DNA from: Jiangella gansuensis DSM 44835
GTDB taxonomy: Bacteria; Actinomycetota; Actinomycetes; Jiangellales; Jiangellaceae
Assembly (NCBI RefSeq): GCF_000515395.1
Contig: NZ_KI911782.1
Span: forward strand, 1,921,827-1,985,826
Reading direction: 5' to 3'
DNA length: 64,000 nt
This document shows positions 1 to 8,140 of the stretch, one piece after another (positions within the stretch are counted from its first letter, which is position 1; every line of letters begins with the position of its first letter). Under the pieces are notes generated by a model that searched no databases, had not been told where the DNA came from, and worked only from the letters and a program-made list of their open reading frames with translations. A program made the position numbers and the translations under genes.

Positions 1-66
1 GCACGAACACAACGATCAGGAGCCCACGAAGACGTGAAGATCACGCCCGACCAGGTGGAGCGTTGA
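1..66 (+). CDS. Possible 3' end of a gene cut by the window edge
   Basis: The first 21 codons are open in frame 1 and end at TGA 64-66, with the last residues reading EDVKITPDQVER. The codons mostly end in G or C, as in real genes here. No family can be named from so few residues, and the open frame could be chance. The call is a placeholder for a gene entering from the left. Confidence 0.2.
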   Translation, partial: ARTQRSGAHEDVKITPDQVER

Positions 67-139
67 TCTGACGGACGCCGACTCGGGACACGGGCTCACG
101 CGGCCTGTGAAAACCCCTCGGTCGCTGTCTTGTCGCCGC

Positions 140-349
140 GCAGAGGGGTGAAGCGACGTCCAGGCGCGGGTCGTACGCGTCGGGCTCGTCGCCGAGCTCG
201 TGGATGGTGTATCCGCCGAAGCGCCGGATGTGCTCGGTCAGGGGCGAGAGTTGGCCCGGGAGCGTGGCGTTGAGCATCTGGTGCACCACGCCGACGGCAC
301 CGTCGGTGACCGCAGCACGTATCCTCGCGGCCGCGATCCCACGCGACAT
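140..349 (-). pseudogene. Unrecognised coding remnant
   Basis: About 70 codons on the minus strand have strongly G/C-ending third positions and read like real protein, including LSPLTEHIRRFGGYTIHEL followed by an acidic GDEPDAYDP stretch. The good codon pattern fades below about position 150, where the frame runs into low-quality sequence. I do not recognise the family. Its neighbours on both sides are broken genes, so it is most likely one surviving segment of a larger gene. An intact short protein is possible but no convincing start or ribosome binding site was seen. Confidence 0.3.
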
Positions 350-379
350 CCCCGGCTGACCTCCCGGCGCTGGGTGGCG

Positions 380-960
380 CCGGAGGCGGGGAACAGGCGC
401 GGGATCATCTGGACGTAGATGACCATGCCGATCACTTCGATGAGGGTCTGGAGCACTACTACCACGGCTGCGATGGCGAAGCGTCCGGGAGGGCCAGGGC
501 CAGCGGCAGGAGAACCAAGCCGTTACGGGTGGCTCCGGTGAACGCGATGGCTCTTCCCTCGATGGGTGGGAGGCAGAACAGGCGGGTGGCGGCGAGGGCG
601 ATCAGCGGCATGACGACCAGGAACCCGGCGAAGAGGGGGGCCAGGCCGGCCACCTCGGTGAGGTCTACATCGAGCTTGGGGATCTGGGAGCTGACCACCA
701 GCGCAAGCGTTGCGGCCATCAGGGGCACCATCGCGTTCTCGGCTGCCGCGGTGACCTTGCGCCCGGCGGGTCTGCGCGAGGCCCATGCCTGGGTGGCCCA
801 GGCCAGGGTGAGTGGGGTGACGATGAAGGTGAGGAACGCTTCGATGAACGGGCCCGCCTCCACCAACGTCCGCCAGGTCCGATCCCACGGTGTACGTGCG
901 GCTGGAGCGGCCTGCGGGGGAAGCTCGTCGACGATCCCGCGCCGAGGACTGTGAAGCTCG
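380..960 (-). pseudogene. ACR3/bile-acid-symporter-type arsenite exporter, truncated and frameshifted
   Basis: The frame from about 960 down to 480 encodes the C-terminal half of an arsenite efflux permease of the BASS/ACR3 superfamily: a membrane segment (FIEAFLTFIVTPLTLAWAT), two more hydrophobic segments, then the motif FTGATRNGLVLLPLALALP. The reading frame then breaks at about 484-487. One missing base restores the continuation RFAIAAVVVVLQTLIEV and the last membrane helix ending at MIPRLFP, near 384. Roughly the first 160-200 residues expected for the family are absent. The gene therefore lacks its 5' half and carries a -1 frameshift, and cannot make a working transporter as read. It may be the relic of an arsenic locus; another arsenical-response pair lies near 49 kb. 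Confidence 0.75.
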
Positions 961-1210
961 CCGGGTCCACGTCGACCGCGAGCGCCCGCATCCGCCGGAG
1001 CGTGTCGACGACGCCGTCTACGTCGGGTGGACGATCCACATCGCGCCGGACCGCGCGGTGGCCGAAGTCGAACGCGCCGCGGATGACGTCACCGACGCGA
1101 ACCGCCGGCTGAACGAGGCGGTCGTGTTCGCACGGGCCGCGGGCGCCAGCATCGGCGACGCGGTGGGGATCTCGCGGCAGGCAGCCAACGAGAGGTGGGG
1201 CCGCCGGTGA
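890..1210 (+). CDS. Small protein with C-terminal helix-turn-helix, possibly truncated
   Basis: The last 45 residues resemble a short actinobacterial helix-turn-helix family: an amphipathic helix (VTDANRRLNEAVVFARAAG) followed by ASIGDAVGISRQAANERWG, where the SRQAA-ERW ending is the recognition-helix pattern. The region from about residue 45 on has normal codon use. The N-terminal 40 residues are Arg-rich and overlap the antisense arsenite-exporter remnant, so the true start is probably an internal GTG. It may be a DNA-binding accessory protein or the tail of a larger regulator. No partner gene is evident. Confidence 0.45.
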   Translation: MYVRLERPAGEARRRSRAEDCEARRVHVDRERPHPPERVDDAVYVGWTIHIAPDRAVAEVERAADDVTDANRRLNEAVVFARAAGASIGDAVGISRQAANERWGRR

Positions 1211-1234
1211 CGAGCCTGGCGCGGTGTGCAGGCG

Positions 1235-2077
1235 TCAGCGAACCGCTTGGGCGCCGATGACGGACAACAGCTGCAGCTTCTCGTGGCTCTCGCTGCCGGG
1301 AACGGCGGTGTAGACGAGCAGCGAATGCGACTGGCCCGGGTCGAGCAGGACTTGGCAGTTCAGCTCGAGTGCGCCGAGCTCGGGGTGGACGAAGTGCTTG
1401 ACCTCGTGGGGCCGAATGCCGACCTCGTGGTCGTTCCATACCTCCCGGAACTCCTCGCTGCGAGCGAGTAGCAGGTCCGCGAGGTGGGCCGCGCGGGAAC
1501 CAGGTCCTCGCAGCGTGACCACTCCGCGCAGGCCGGAGGCGAACATGCGGGTGAGGAACGGATGGTCGTCGGGATCGTAGAGCTGTCGCGTGGCGGGGTC
1601 GGTGAACCAGCGGTAGCCGATACTGCGGGCCGGGCCGGTGTATGCGGTCAGGTCGCCGGTGAGCGCGACGCCGAGAGCGGTCTGCCGCAGAGTCTCGCCG
1701 AGCTCGGTGACGATCTCCGCGGGAGTGTCGTGCAGGCGGTCGAAGATGCGCAGCAGGCCAGGGCTGATGTGCTCGCCGGCCGCGCCGCGGGTGGGTGGGT
1801 TGTGTCCGGCGAGCCGGAACAGGTGGTCACGCTCGTCGAGGGAGAGGTGGAGTCCTTGCGCGATGGAGGCGATCATCTGCTCCGACGGCTGGGGTCCACG
1901 CTCCCGTTCGAGCCGCGCGTAGTAGTCGGCCGACATGTGGCACAGCGCCGCCACCTCCTCCCGCCGTAGCCCGCTGGTCCTGCGGCGCCGACCGCGCGGG
2001 AGACCGACGTCTTCGGGTTGCAGCGCCTCGCGACGGCGCCGGAGGAACTGCGCCAGCCCGGACCGGTCGATCACCAC
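1235..2077 (-). CDS. XRE-family regulator with MmyB-like ligand-binding domain
   Basis: Cytoplasmic DNA-binding regulator of about 280 residues. The N-terminus holds an XRE helix-turn-helix (TSGLRREEVAALCHMSADYY then ARLERERG). The C-terminal two thirds is the MmyB-like sensor domain: the DPATRQLYDPDDHP segment, an ARSEEFREVW-NDHEV core, the HPELGALEL strand and a C-terminal LLVYTAVPGSESHEKLQLL stretch. The start is set at the tandem GTG near 2077 because GAGGAGG lies just upstream; longer frames reaching 2182 are unlikely. Regulators of this type are often divergent from a short-chain dehydrogenase gene. The remnant at 2316 begins exactly like one, so the regulator may have lost its target. 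It appears intact. Confidence 0.9.
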   Translation of the reverse strand: MVIDRSGLAQFLRRRREALQPEDVGLPRGRRRRTSGLRREEVAALCHMSADYYARLERERGPQPSEQMIASIAQGLHLSLDERDHLFRLAGHNPPTRGAAGEHISPGLLRIFDRLHDTPAEIVTELGETLRQTALGVALTGDLTAYTGPARSIGYRWFTDPATRQLYDPDDHPFLTRMFASGLRGVVTLRGPGSRAAHLADLLLARSEEFREVWNDHEVGIRPHEVKHFVHPELGALELNCQVLLDPGQSHSLLVYTAVPGSESHEKLQLLSVIGAQAVR

Positions 2078-2315
2078 ACGCTCCCTCCTCGGTGCTGCTT
2101 CAGTTCTACCGGCCGCGGCGTCTGCGCATCCACGGCTTGCCGATCCCCCTTTATCGACGTACCGGGTCGTCGCGTGATCCACGGGCCGGAGGCTGTGGCC
2201 CAGGCGCGGGTCCGGCCGGAGCCCCGCCTTCCGTATCAGGGGATCGAGCAGCCCTGGATGCCGCCACGGTGTTCGACGACCGTGGAGCCAACGACACCAC
2301 TATTCGGAGTGCCAC

Positions 2316-2504
2316 ATGCCACGCAGAACCATCGACATCACCGTTCCCAGCCTCGCCGGGCTCCCGTTGGACTTCTTCGGCCAGGCCGCTGACGCGACCG
2401 CCGCCGCCATCCCCAACGCCGAACGCGTGACGATCGACGTGTACGAGCACGTCGTCAATCCGAAGGTCCTCGCACCGATACTCGCGGACTTCTACCGCTC
2501 GTGA
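2316..2504 (+). pseudogene. Chimera: SDR start joined to alpha/beta-hydrolase end
   Basis: A 62-residue frame with two unrelated halves. Residues 1-15 (MPRRTIDITVPSLAG) look like the beginning of short-chain dehydrogenases that are usually encoded divergently from MmyB-type XRE regulators, which is the position here. The remainder (an ATAAAIPNAERVTIDVYEHVV stretch ending VLAPILADFYRS) matches the last 45 residues of small alpha/beta hydrolases, where ALPNA and LAPVL-EFF are common endings. The Rossmann core of the SDR and the hydrolase catalytic Ser and Asp are missing. A deletion joining two neighbouring genes in frame explains it best. The product is unlikely to be an enzyme. Confidence 0.55.
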
Positions 2505-2707
2505 ACGGCCCGATCAGCACGACGCCCATCGGACCTCCGCCGCTCGCACGACGACCCGCGGCGGCGAACCGGGACATCTGGCGGTCAGCGGCGTGGATGA
2601 GGAGGAGGTGGCCGCGTCGGGTACCTCACCTGACGCGGGTGTGAACGGTCGGCGTGATGCCCCGTCCGCGGGCGAACGAACCCGTCGTGCCGTCTAACCT
2701 CCTGGCC

Positions 2708-4300
2708 ATGAGGCGTGCGGTGCCCGCGGTCGTGTGGCTGATCGTCGTCGTGCACCTGGCCGTCGCCCTCGCGCAAACGGCGGTCTTCCCCAACGCGCGG
2801 TCTCCTGACGAGCGCCAGCAGGTGGATCTCGTCCTGCAGGTGGCTCAGGGCGAGGCATGGCCCTGGCCGGATCCCGGAACGGCCTTCATCACCGAGGGTG
2901 TCGAGGCCGGCTATTTCGTCCCGGTGGACCGGCTACCCGGCCGGCAACACCTCGCCGACCGCGACGACGTCCCGGCCCGCGGCGAGCGCCCGTCGTATGC
3001 CGACGCCGGTGGCGGTGACCCGCTGGACGAGCCGTCGCACAACCAGCTCATCCAGCACCCGCCGCTCTACTATCTGCTGGGTGCCGGCGTCGTGACCGCG
3101 GTCCCCAACTGGGCGGACCAACCCCTCGACATCGTGTGGATGCTCCTGCGCTGGGGCAACGCGCTGCTCACTGCCGCATTACCGATCCTGCTCTTTCTCA
3201 CAGCGACGCGACTCCGGCTCCCGGCGCCGCTGCCCGTCGCTGCCGCCGCGACACCGCTCGTCGTCCCCGAGCTCACGCACATCGACTCGTCGGTCAACAA
3301 CGACAACCTGCTGATCGTCCTCGCCGCCGTGGCCACGTACCTTGTGGCCCGGGTCCTCACCGGTGACCTGCGGTGGCGGACCGGCGCCGCGCTGGGGGTC
3401 GTCACCAGCCTCGCACTGCTCACCAAGGGCTTCGCGCTCCTGATGCCGGCGTGGATCGTCCTGGCCTACGCCGTCGCGGCCGTGCGGGAGCAGCGGGCCG
3501 CCGACGCCGTCCGCTGCCTGCTCGTGGCGGGCGCGGCCAGTGTGCCGGGGGCGCTGTGGTGGCTGCGCAACAGGCTCGTTCACGGCACGATCCAGCCGCA
3601 CGGCACGCACGCCGAACCGCCGGATCTCACCCCCGTCTACGGCTGGTCAGACGGCGGGTGGGACTGGCTGACTCGGTTCGTGGAGCGGTTCGTGACACTC
3701 TTCTTCGTCAACGACCACGACTCGGACCGCTCCATGGACGCCTCCTGGTGGATGGCCCGGGTCGCGCTCATGGTGATCCTGGTGGGCATCGGCGCCGCGC
3801 TCGTGCGCCGCAGCATTCCTCGCTCGGCCGCGCTCGTCCTGCTGTTCCCGATTCCCGCGCTCGCCGGGATCGTCGCGCGCGGCTCGTGGGAGCAGTTCGC
3901 GGCGTTCGGGGACGTCGGGGCCGCGCAGCAGGGCCGCTACCTGTTCCCCGGCGTCGTCGGGCTGATGGTCGTGGCCGTCGCCGGCGCCTCGACGCTCGTA
4001 CCGGGGTGGCGGCGTTGGCTCCTCCCGGGCGTCCTCGCACTCGCCGTGGTCATCCACGCGGCGTTCTGGCATGACGTGTGGGCTCTCTACTGGCTGCCCG
4101 CGGATCTGGGCGCGGGCAGTCTCGGTGGCGTCGCCCGCGCGGTCGAGGCGATCGCGTTCTGGTACCCGTTCCCGCCGGTGGTGCTCGGCGTCGTGCTGGT
4201 CGCCGGCCTCGCCGCCGCCGGGCTGCTCGCACGGTGGGCGATCCGGGAGGCGCTGGCCTCGCCGGCGGTGCCGCAGCGCATGAAGGAGCCAGTAGCGTGA
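2708..4300 (+). CDS. GT-C type membrane glycosyltransferase (DUF2142-like)
   Basis: Polytopic membrane protein of 530 residues. After the first membrane helix (AVPAVVWLIVVVHLAVAL) comes an extracytoplasmic loop with an SPDERQQVD acidic motif, the position of the catalytic Asp/Glu in GT-C enzymes. A second motif, QHPPLYYLLGA, precedes a series of about ten hydrophobic helices. The ATG at 2708 is chosen because the helix starts right there; an upstream ATG at 2654 adds only a polar leader. The gene ends in a GTGA overlap with the next gene, so the two are cotranscribed. The likely role is transfer of a sugar from a polyprenyl-phosphate donor onto an envelope glycan outside the membrane. Donor and acceptor are unknown. 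Confidence 0.75.
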   Translation: MRRAVPAVVWLIVVVHLAVALAQTAVFPNARSPDERQQVDLVLQVAQGEAWPWPDPGTAFITEGVEAGYFVPVDRLPGRQHLADRDDVPARGERPSYADAGGGDPLDEPSHNQLIQHPPLYYLLGAGVVTAVPNWADQPLDIVWMLLRWGNALLTAALPILLFLTATRLRLPAPLPVAAAATPLVVPELTHIDSSVNNDNLLIVLAAVATYLVARVLTGDLRWRTGAALGVVTSLALLTKGFALLMPAWIVLAYAVAAVREQRAADAVRCLLVAGAASVPGALWWLRNRLVHGTIQPHGTHAEPPDLTPVYGWSDGGWDWLTRFVERFVTLFFVNDHDSDRSMDASWWMARVALMVILVGIGAALVRRSIPRSAALVLLFPIPALAGIVARGSWEQFAAFGDVGAAQQGRYLFPGVVGLMVVAVAGASTLVPGWRRWLLPGVLALAVVIHAAFWHDVWALYWLPADLGAGSLGGVARAVEAIAFWYPFPPVVLGVVLVAGLAAAGLLARWAIREALASPAVPQRMKEPVA

Positions 4301-5745
4301 CGTCCCTAGCTCGCGCGCCCCTGTCGCTCGCCGTCCTCACCGCGGTGCTCCTGTCGGCTCTGGCGGCTCTGGTCCAGGCGCCGTACGCGACCGGTGACGA
4401 GGCCCCGCACATCGACTACGCGTACCAGGTATGGCGGGGCGAACTCCCCGTCTTCGAGGACGGTCTCGAGCACCGCCCGGCGGGTGCCTGGCTCGCGCCG
4501 GTCCAATGGACGGCGCAGCATCCGCCCCTGTACTACGTGCTCGTCGCCCCCATCGTCGGGCCGCTCGCGGAGGCTGGCCACCCGGTGGCGGCCGTGTACG
4601 CGGCCCGCGCTGTCAACGTGTTGCTCTCCGGCGTCCTCGTCCTGGTCGCGCACGCCGGCGCGAGAAGGATCTGCCGGCCCGGCAGCGCGGTCCCGGCGGT
4701 GGCCGCCTTCGTCGCGGCGATGATGGCGGCGAAGTCCCACATCGGCGGTTCCGGCTACAACGATCTCCTCGCGGCGGTCTTCGTGACGGCAGTGTTCGGC
4801 GTCGCGGCAGCGACGATCAGGCGTGGCCTCGACACCCGGCTGGTCCTCGCTCTCTCGCTCCTCGCGAGCGGCGCGGCGCTCACCCGGCTTTCGGCAGGTG
4901 TCATCGCCGTGGCCGTCGCCGGTGTCGCGGGGCTCGCCGGGATCGTCCGGGCGGCGCAGGGGCGGGGGCGGTGGCCACCGCTGCTCGGTCTCGTCCTCGG
5001 CGGTCCCGCGCTCGTGCTGGCCGCGGCGGGCTGGTTCTACGCGCGGAACGTCGAGCTGACGGGCACCGTCACGGGGTCTCATTTCGACTGGTCCGTCGAA
5101 CACCAGGGCAGGTCCCCGAAGCCGCTCTGGGAGGTGCTGGTCGAGCACGTCACCTGGCTGCGTCTGCCGAACCTCTTCTGGTGGGCGGGCCAGCAGCCGC
5201 CGCGGACCACGTACGTCGAGAGCACGATGATCGTCACCGGCGTCGTGCTCGTCTGGGTCCCGCTCGCGATCGCGCTGGCCCGCGCCGCCCGTGACCGTTC
5301 TGGCCCCGGCGACGTCCCGGGCGCCGACCGGCTGGCGCTGCGCCTGCTTCTCGTCCTGCCGGTAGTGGTGCTGGTGGCGATGCAGGTGGTGTTCGCGTCC
5401 AACAGTGGCGGGGTCTATCCGCGTTACCTGCTGCCGGTCTCGCTCCCGGTCTGCCTGGCGATCGCGGCCGGGCTCGCCGTCCGGCCCCGCCTGCTGGTCC
5501 CGCTGTGGACGGCGGTCACGCTCGCGGACCTCGTCGGCTGGGTCGTGGTCGAGCTCGGCACCGCGCCGGCGGAGCCCTGGTACTACACGGAGGCGCCGGT
5601 CCCATCCGTCGTGGTCGCGGTGCTGGCGGTGGCCGTCGCCGCGGGAGCGGCGCGCCGGGTCGTGGCGACGACGGCGAACCGTACGCAGGCGCCGGCCGCC
5701 ACCACCGCCACCACGAAGGTCGAGGCGCCGACGGTCCCGAGCTGA
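4297..5745 (+). CDS. GT-C type membrane glycosyltransferase, second copy
   Basis: A 482-residue polytopic protein translated from a GTG that overlaps the preceding stop. Architecture matches the upstream gene: first helix, then an acidic loop (TGDEAPHIDYAYQVW), then the motif QHPPLYYVLVAP, then many hydrophobic helices. It diverges enough elsewhere to be an old paralogue rather than a recent duplicate. The C-terminus is a membrane helix followed by a polar Ala/Thr tail. Its last 163 bases also encode the C-terminus of the gene on the opposite strand. Function is inferred from the GT-C layout only. Confidence 0.75.
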   Translation: MTSLARAPLSLAVLTAVLLSALAALVQAPYATGDEAPHIDYAYQVWRGELPVFEDGLEHRPAGAWLAPVQWTAQHPPLYYVLVAPIVGPLAEAGHPVAAVYAARAVNVLLSGVLVLVAHAGARRICRPGSAVPAVAAFVAAMMAAKSHIGGSGYNDLLAAVFVTAVFGVAAATIRRGLDTRLVLALSLLASGAALTRLSAGVIAVAVAGVAGLAGIVRAAQGRGRWPPLLGLVLGGPALVLAAAGWFYARNVELTGTVTGSHFDWSVEHQGRSPKPLWEVLVEHVTWLRLPNLFWWAGQQPPRTTYVESTMIVTGVVLVWVPLAIALARAARDRSGPGDVPGADRLALRLLLVLPVVVLVAMQVVFASNSGGVYPRYLLPVSLPVCLAIAAGLAVRPRLLVPLWTAVTLADLVGWVVVELGTAPAEPWYYTEAPVPSVVVAVLAVAVAAGAARRVVATTANRTQAPAATTATTKVEAPTVPS

Positions 5746-7229
5746 CCAGGCGAGAGCGGGCTCCACTCGGCCAGCCGCGCCGCCGCCTCGGCCGCGCTCT
5801 CCCGGGGGCCCCCGTACATGCCGCGGAAGGCGAACACCAGGGACGCCGCCGCGACCGCCCCGCCCGCGCCGACGAGCCACGGCACGGCTCGGGCTCGCGG
5901 GCGGGCACCGAGCGCCGTCACCACGGCCAGCGCCGTGAGCCCCGCGAACAAGTACCGTCCCTGGACCGCCGTGATCCAGCCGGTGTCGACGTAGTGGCGC
6001 CATGCGTTGCTCACGACGCTGACCCAGAGCGCAGCCGGGAGGATGAGTAGCGCTGCGGCGTCCCTGCGGGTGTCCCGCCGCACGAGCGCCACGATGCACA
6101 GCGCCGCGACGATCGTGGCGCCGGCCCAGAAGACCGCGGTAGGCACGCGCAGCTCGAGCCAGCCGAAGTCACCGAAGAACGAACGCGTCAACGCGGTGAG
6201 CACCGTGGTGACGAAGTGGCCGACCCCTGCGTTCGGTACCGGCTCCCACCGCTCCGGAAGACCCACCGGCTGGACGGCGTCGAACAGGAGCAGGTTCCGC
6301 AGCCACCACCAGCCGCCGGCCGCGAACGCGACCAGGCCCGCTACGAGCACGCGTGCCGTCCGCCGCCACCAGGTCCGGCGCAGGTCCGCGAGCAGGGGCC
6401 GCCCGGCGGGCCCGGCCAGGAGGTACGCCACGACCACCATGGGCACGGCGAACGCCGCCATCACCTTGGTGAGCAGTCCGACGCCGAGCGCGAGCCCGAG
6501 CCCGATCGCCGTACGCCACCGCAGGTCGCCCGGGAGGACCCGCGCCACGAGCCACGTGATGACGGCGCCCGACAGCGCGACCAGCGCGTCGTTGGTGACC
6601 GCCGAGAGGATGTGCGCGGACATCGGGACGAACAGCACGGCTGCGGCGGCGACGAGCGCCGCGGGCCGGGCCTGCCGCCGGTCGCCCAGGAGGGTGCGCG
6701 CGGTCGCCGCGGCCAGCAGCGGCAGCGGCACGAGCAGCAGCACACCGAACAGGCGCAGCGACAGCAGCACCTGGTCCCAGCGGGCGTCCGCGGTCCCGGT
6801 CACGTGGAGCCAGGCCGCGGCGGCCGCGTAGTAGAGCGGCGGGTGCTGGGTCATCTGGTCGACAGCGGCGAGGCCCGAGCTGCTCCCGGGCTCCGGGAGC
6901 GCGTTCTCCGCCGTGACCTGCAGGCGCTGGCCGTCCGGAACGGGGACGACGTCGGTGTACTGGATGACGCCGGCACGGTTCCAGTGCCGTCCCGGGATGT
7001 CCGACTCCAGAGCGGCCTGCCGGCGGGCGACGTCCATCGCTGGGCTCATCCGCGCTTCGCCGGGTGCGGGCCAGCCGCCGCCGTAGGCGAGCCGGAGGAC
7101 GCTGTTGACGTGCTGCGGCTCGTCCGGTGCCCGGAACGCGGGCGTGAGCAGCGCCCAGCAGCCCGCGACCGCGACCACCAGCAGCGTGATCGCCACGAGT
7201 GCGGCTCGGTAGCAGGTGGCCTCGCGCAC
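5583..7229 (-). CDS. GT-C type membrane glycosyltransferase, third copy, end of glycan operon
   Basis: A 548-residue polytopic protein with a GTG start 2 bases after the stop of the upstream membrane gene, hence the last gene of a four-gene minus-strand operon. It carries the same marks as the two plus-strand genes: APDEPQHVNSVL after the first helix and QMTQHPPLYY before the helix bundle. The stretch LPGDLRWRTAIGLGLALGVG closely resembles LTGDLRWRTGAALGVVTS in the first plus-strand gene, which supports common descent. It ends in a membrane helix plus an Ala/Thr tail that is antisense to the tail of its convergent neighbour. Likely an extracytoplasmic sugar transferase using a polyprenyl-phosphate sugar. 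Confidence 0.75.
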   Translation of the reverse strand: MREATCYRAALVAITLLVVAVAGCWALLTPAFRAPDEPQHVNSVLRLAYGGGWPAPGEARMSPAMDVARRQAALESDIPGRHWNRAGVIQYTDVVPVPDGQRLQVTAENALPEPGSSSGLAAVDQMTQHPPLYYAAAAAWLHVTGTADARWDQVLLSLRLFGVLLLVPLPLLAAATARTLLGDRRQARPAALVAAAAVLFVPMSAHILSAVTNDALVALSGAVITWLVARVLPGDLRWRTAIGLGLALGVGLLTKVMAAFAVPMVVVAYLLAGPAGRPLLADLRRTWWRRTARVLVAGLVAFAAGGWWWLRNLLLFDAVQPVGLPERWEPVPNAGVGHFVTTVLTALTRSFFGDFGWLELRVPTAVFWAGATIVAALCIVALVRRDTRRDAAALLILPAALWVSVVSNAWRHYVDTGWITAVQGRYLFAGLTALAVVTALGARPRARAVPWLVGAGGAVAAASLVFAFRGMYGGPRESAAEAAARLAEWSPLSPGQLGTVGASTFVVAVVAAGACVRFAVVATTRRAAPAATATASTATTTDGTGASV

Positions 7230-7231
7230 GG

Positions 7232-8140
7232 TTACCGGCGCCTCCCGGCCGCCGCCAGGCCGAGCGCGACGTCCGCCACCGTCATGAGCACTCGGGAGGC
7301 GAGCACGACGACGATCACGGAGCCGCCGGCCAGCTGATCGGCGAGCACGAGGGCGAGGACGGCCTCACGGACGCCGGCCCCGGCCGGGACGACCACGACG
7401 AGGAAACCCACCGTCCAGGCCAGGGCGTACGCCCCGGTCGCGAGCGCGGCCGTCGCGAGCGTCGCCTCCGCCCCGACCGCCGTGACGAGCAGCCACAGGT
7501 GCAGGCCCGCCAGGAGCCACGCCAGGACCGCCCATACCGACGCGCGGGTGACGCCGGCAGCCGTCAATGGACGCTCGAGCGGAGGACGGCCCAGCAGCCG
7601 CAGGACGAGCCCGAGCAGCCGGTTCACCACGGGCGGCAGCAGGAGCACGATGAACAGGGGGAGTGCGAGGATCGCCGCCCCGTAGGTGTCACGGACGTCG
7701 GCGGGGCCGGTGAGCAGCGCGACGACGGCGACCAGCAGTCCGGTCACGATCGAGACCAGCAAGGCCACCGCCATCACCGTCACGGACCGGCGGCGCGGGA
7801 TCCTCAGGTCCGCACCGATCTCCGCGGCGGCAACGAGGTTCCACACCCCGCCGGGAACGTACTTGCCCAGCTGGGAGAGCAGGAACATCCGTGCCGCCGG
7901 CCCCAGGGGCATCGCCGAGCCGAGATCGGTGAGGACCGCGCGCCAGGACGCCATGGTGGCGAGGACGTAGGCGAGCGCCGCGACCACGGCGGCCAGCAGG
8001 GACAGCGCCGGCATCGTCGTCAACGCGGCCCGCACCTCGTCCCACCGGCTCGCGACGGCCCAGGCGGCCGCGGCGAGCGCGAGGACGAGGAACGCCCGCC
8101 GCACCCACGGGTTGCGCGTGAGCGCGAGCAGCCGCCTCAC
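7232..8140 (-). CDS. LPG-synthase-TM/AglD-like integral membrane protein
   Basis: A 302-residue protein with about eight membrane segments, related to the lysylphosphatidylglycerol-synthase transmembrane family that also includes AglD-type proteins of glycan pathways. Recognisable marks are FLLSQLGKYVPGGVWNLVAA in the first half and FLVVVVPAGAGVREAVLALV near the end, the two conserved patches of this family. The start is the GTG at 8140 overlapping the stop of the glycosyltransferase before it; longer frames would run through that gene. In glycan operons such proteins are proposed to move or attach lipid-linked intermediates. The exact role here is not known. Confidence 0.8.
   Translation of the reverse strand: MRRLLALTRNPWVRRAFLVLALAAAAWAVASRWDEVRAALTTMPALSLLAAVVAALAYVLATMASWRAVLTDLGSAMPLGPAARMFLLSQLGKYVPGGVWNLVAAAEIGADLRIPRRRSVTVMAVALLVSIVTGLLVAVVALLTGPADVRDTYGAAILALPLFIVLLLPPVVNRLLGLVLRLLGRPPLERPLTAAGVTRASVWAVLAWLLAGLHLWLLVTAVGAEATLATAALATGAYALAWTVGFLVVVVPAGAGVREAVLALVLADQLAGGSVIVVVLASRVLMTVADVALGLAAAGRRR

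Noticed and set aside
4306..6099. Long minus-strand open frame opposite the second GT-C gene
   Set aside because: Arg/Gly/His-rich composition with no family resemblance; it is the antisense shadow of real coding sequence in high-GC DNA.
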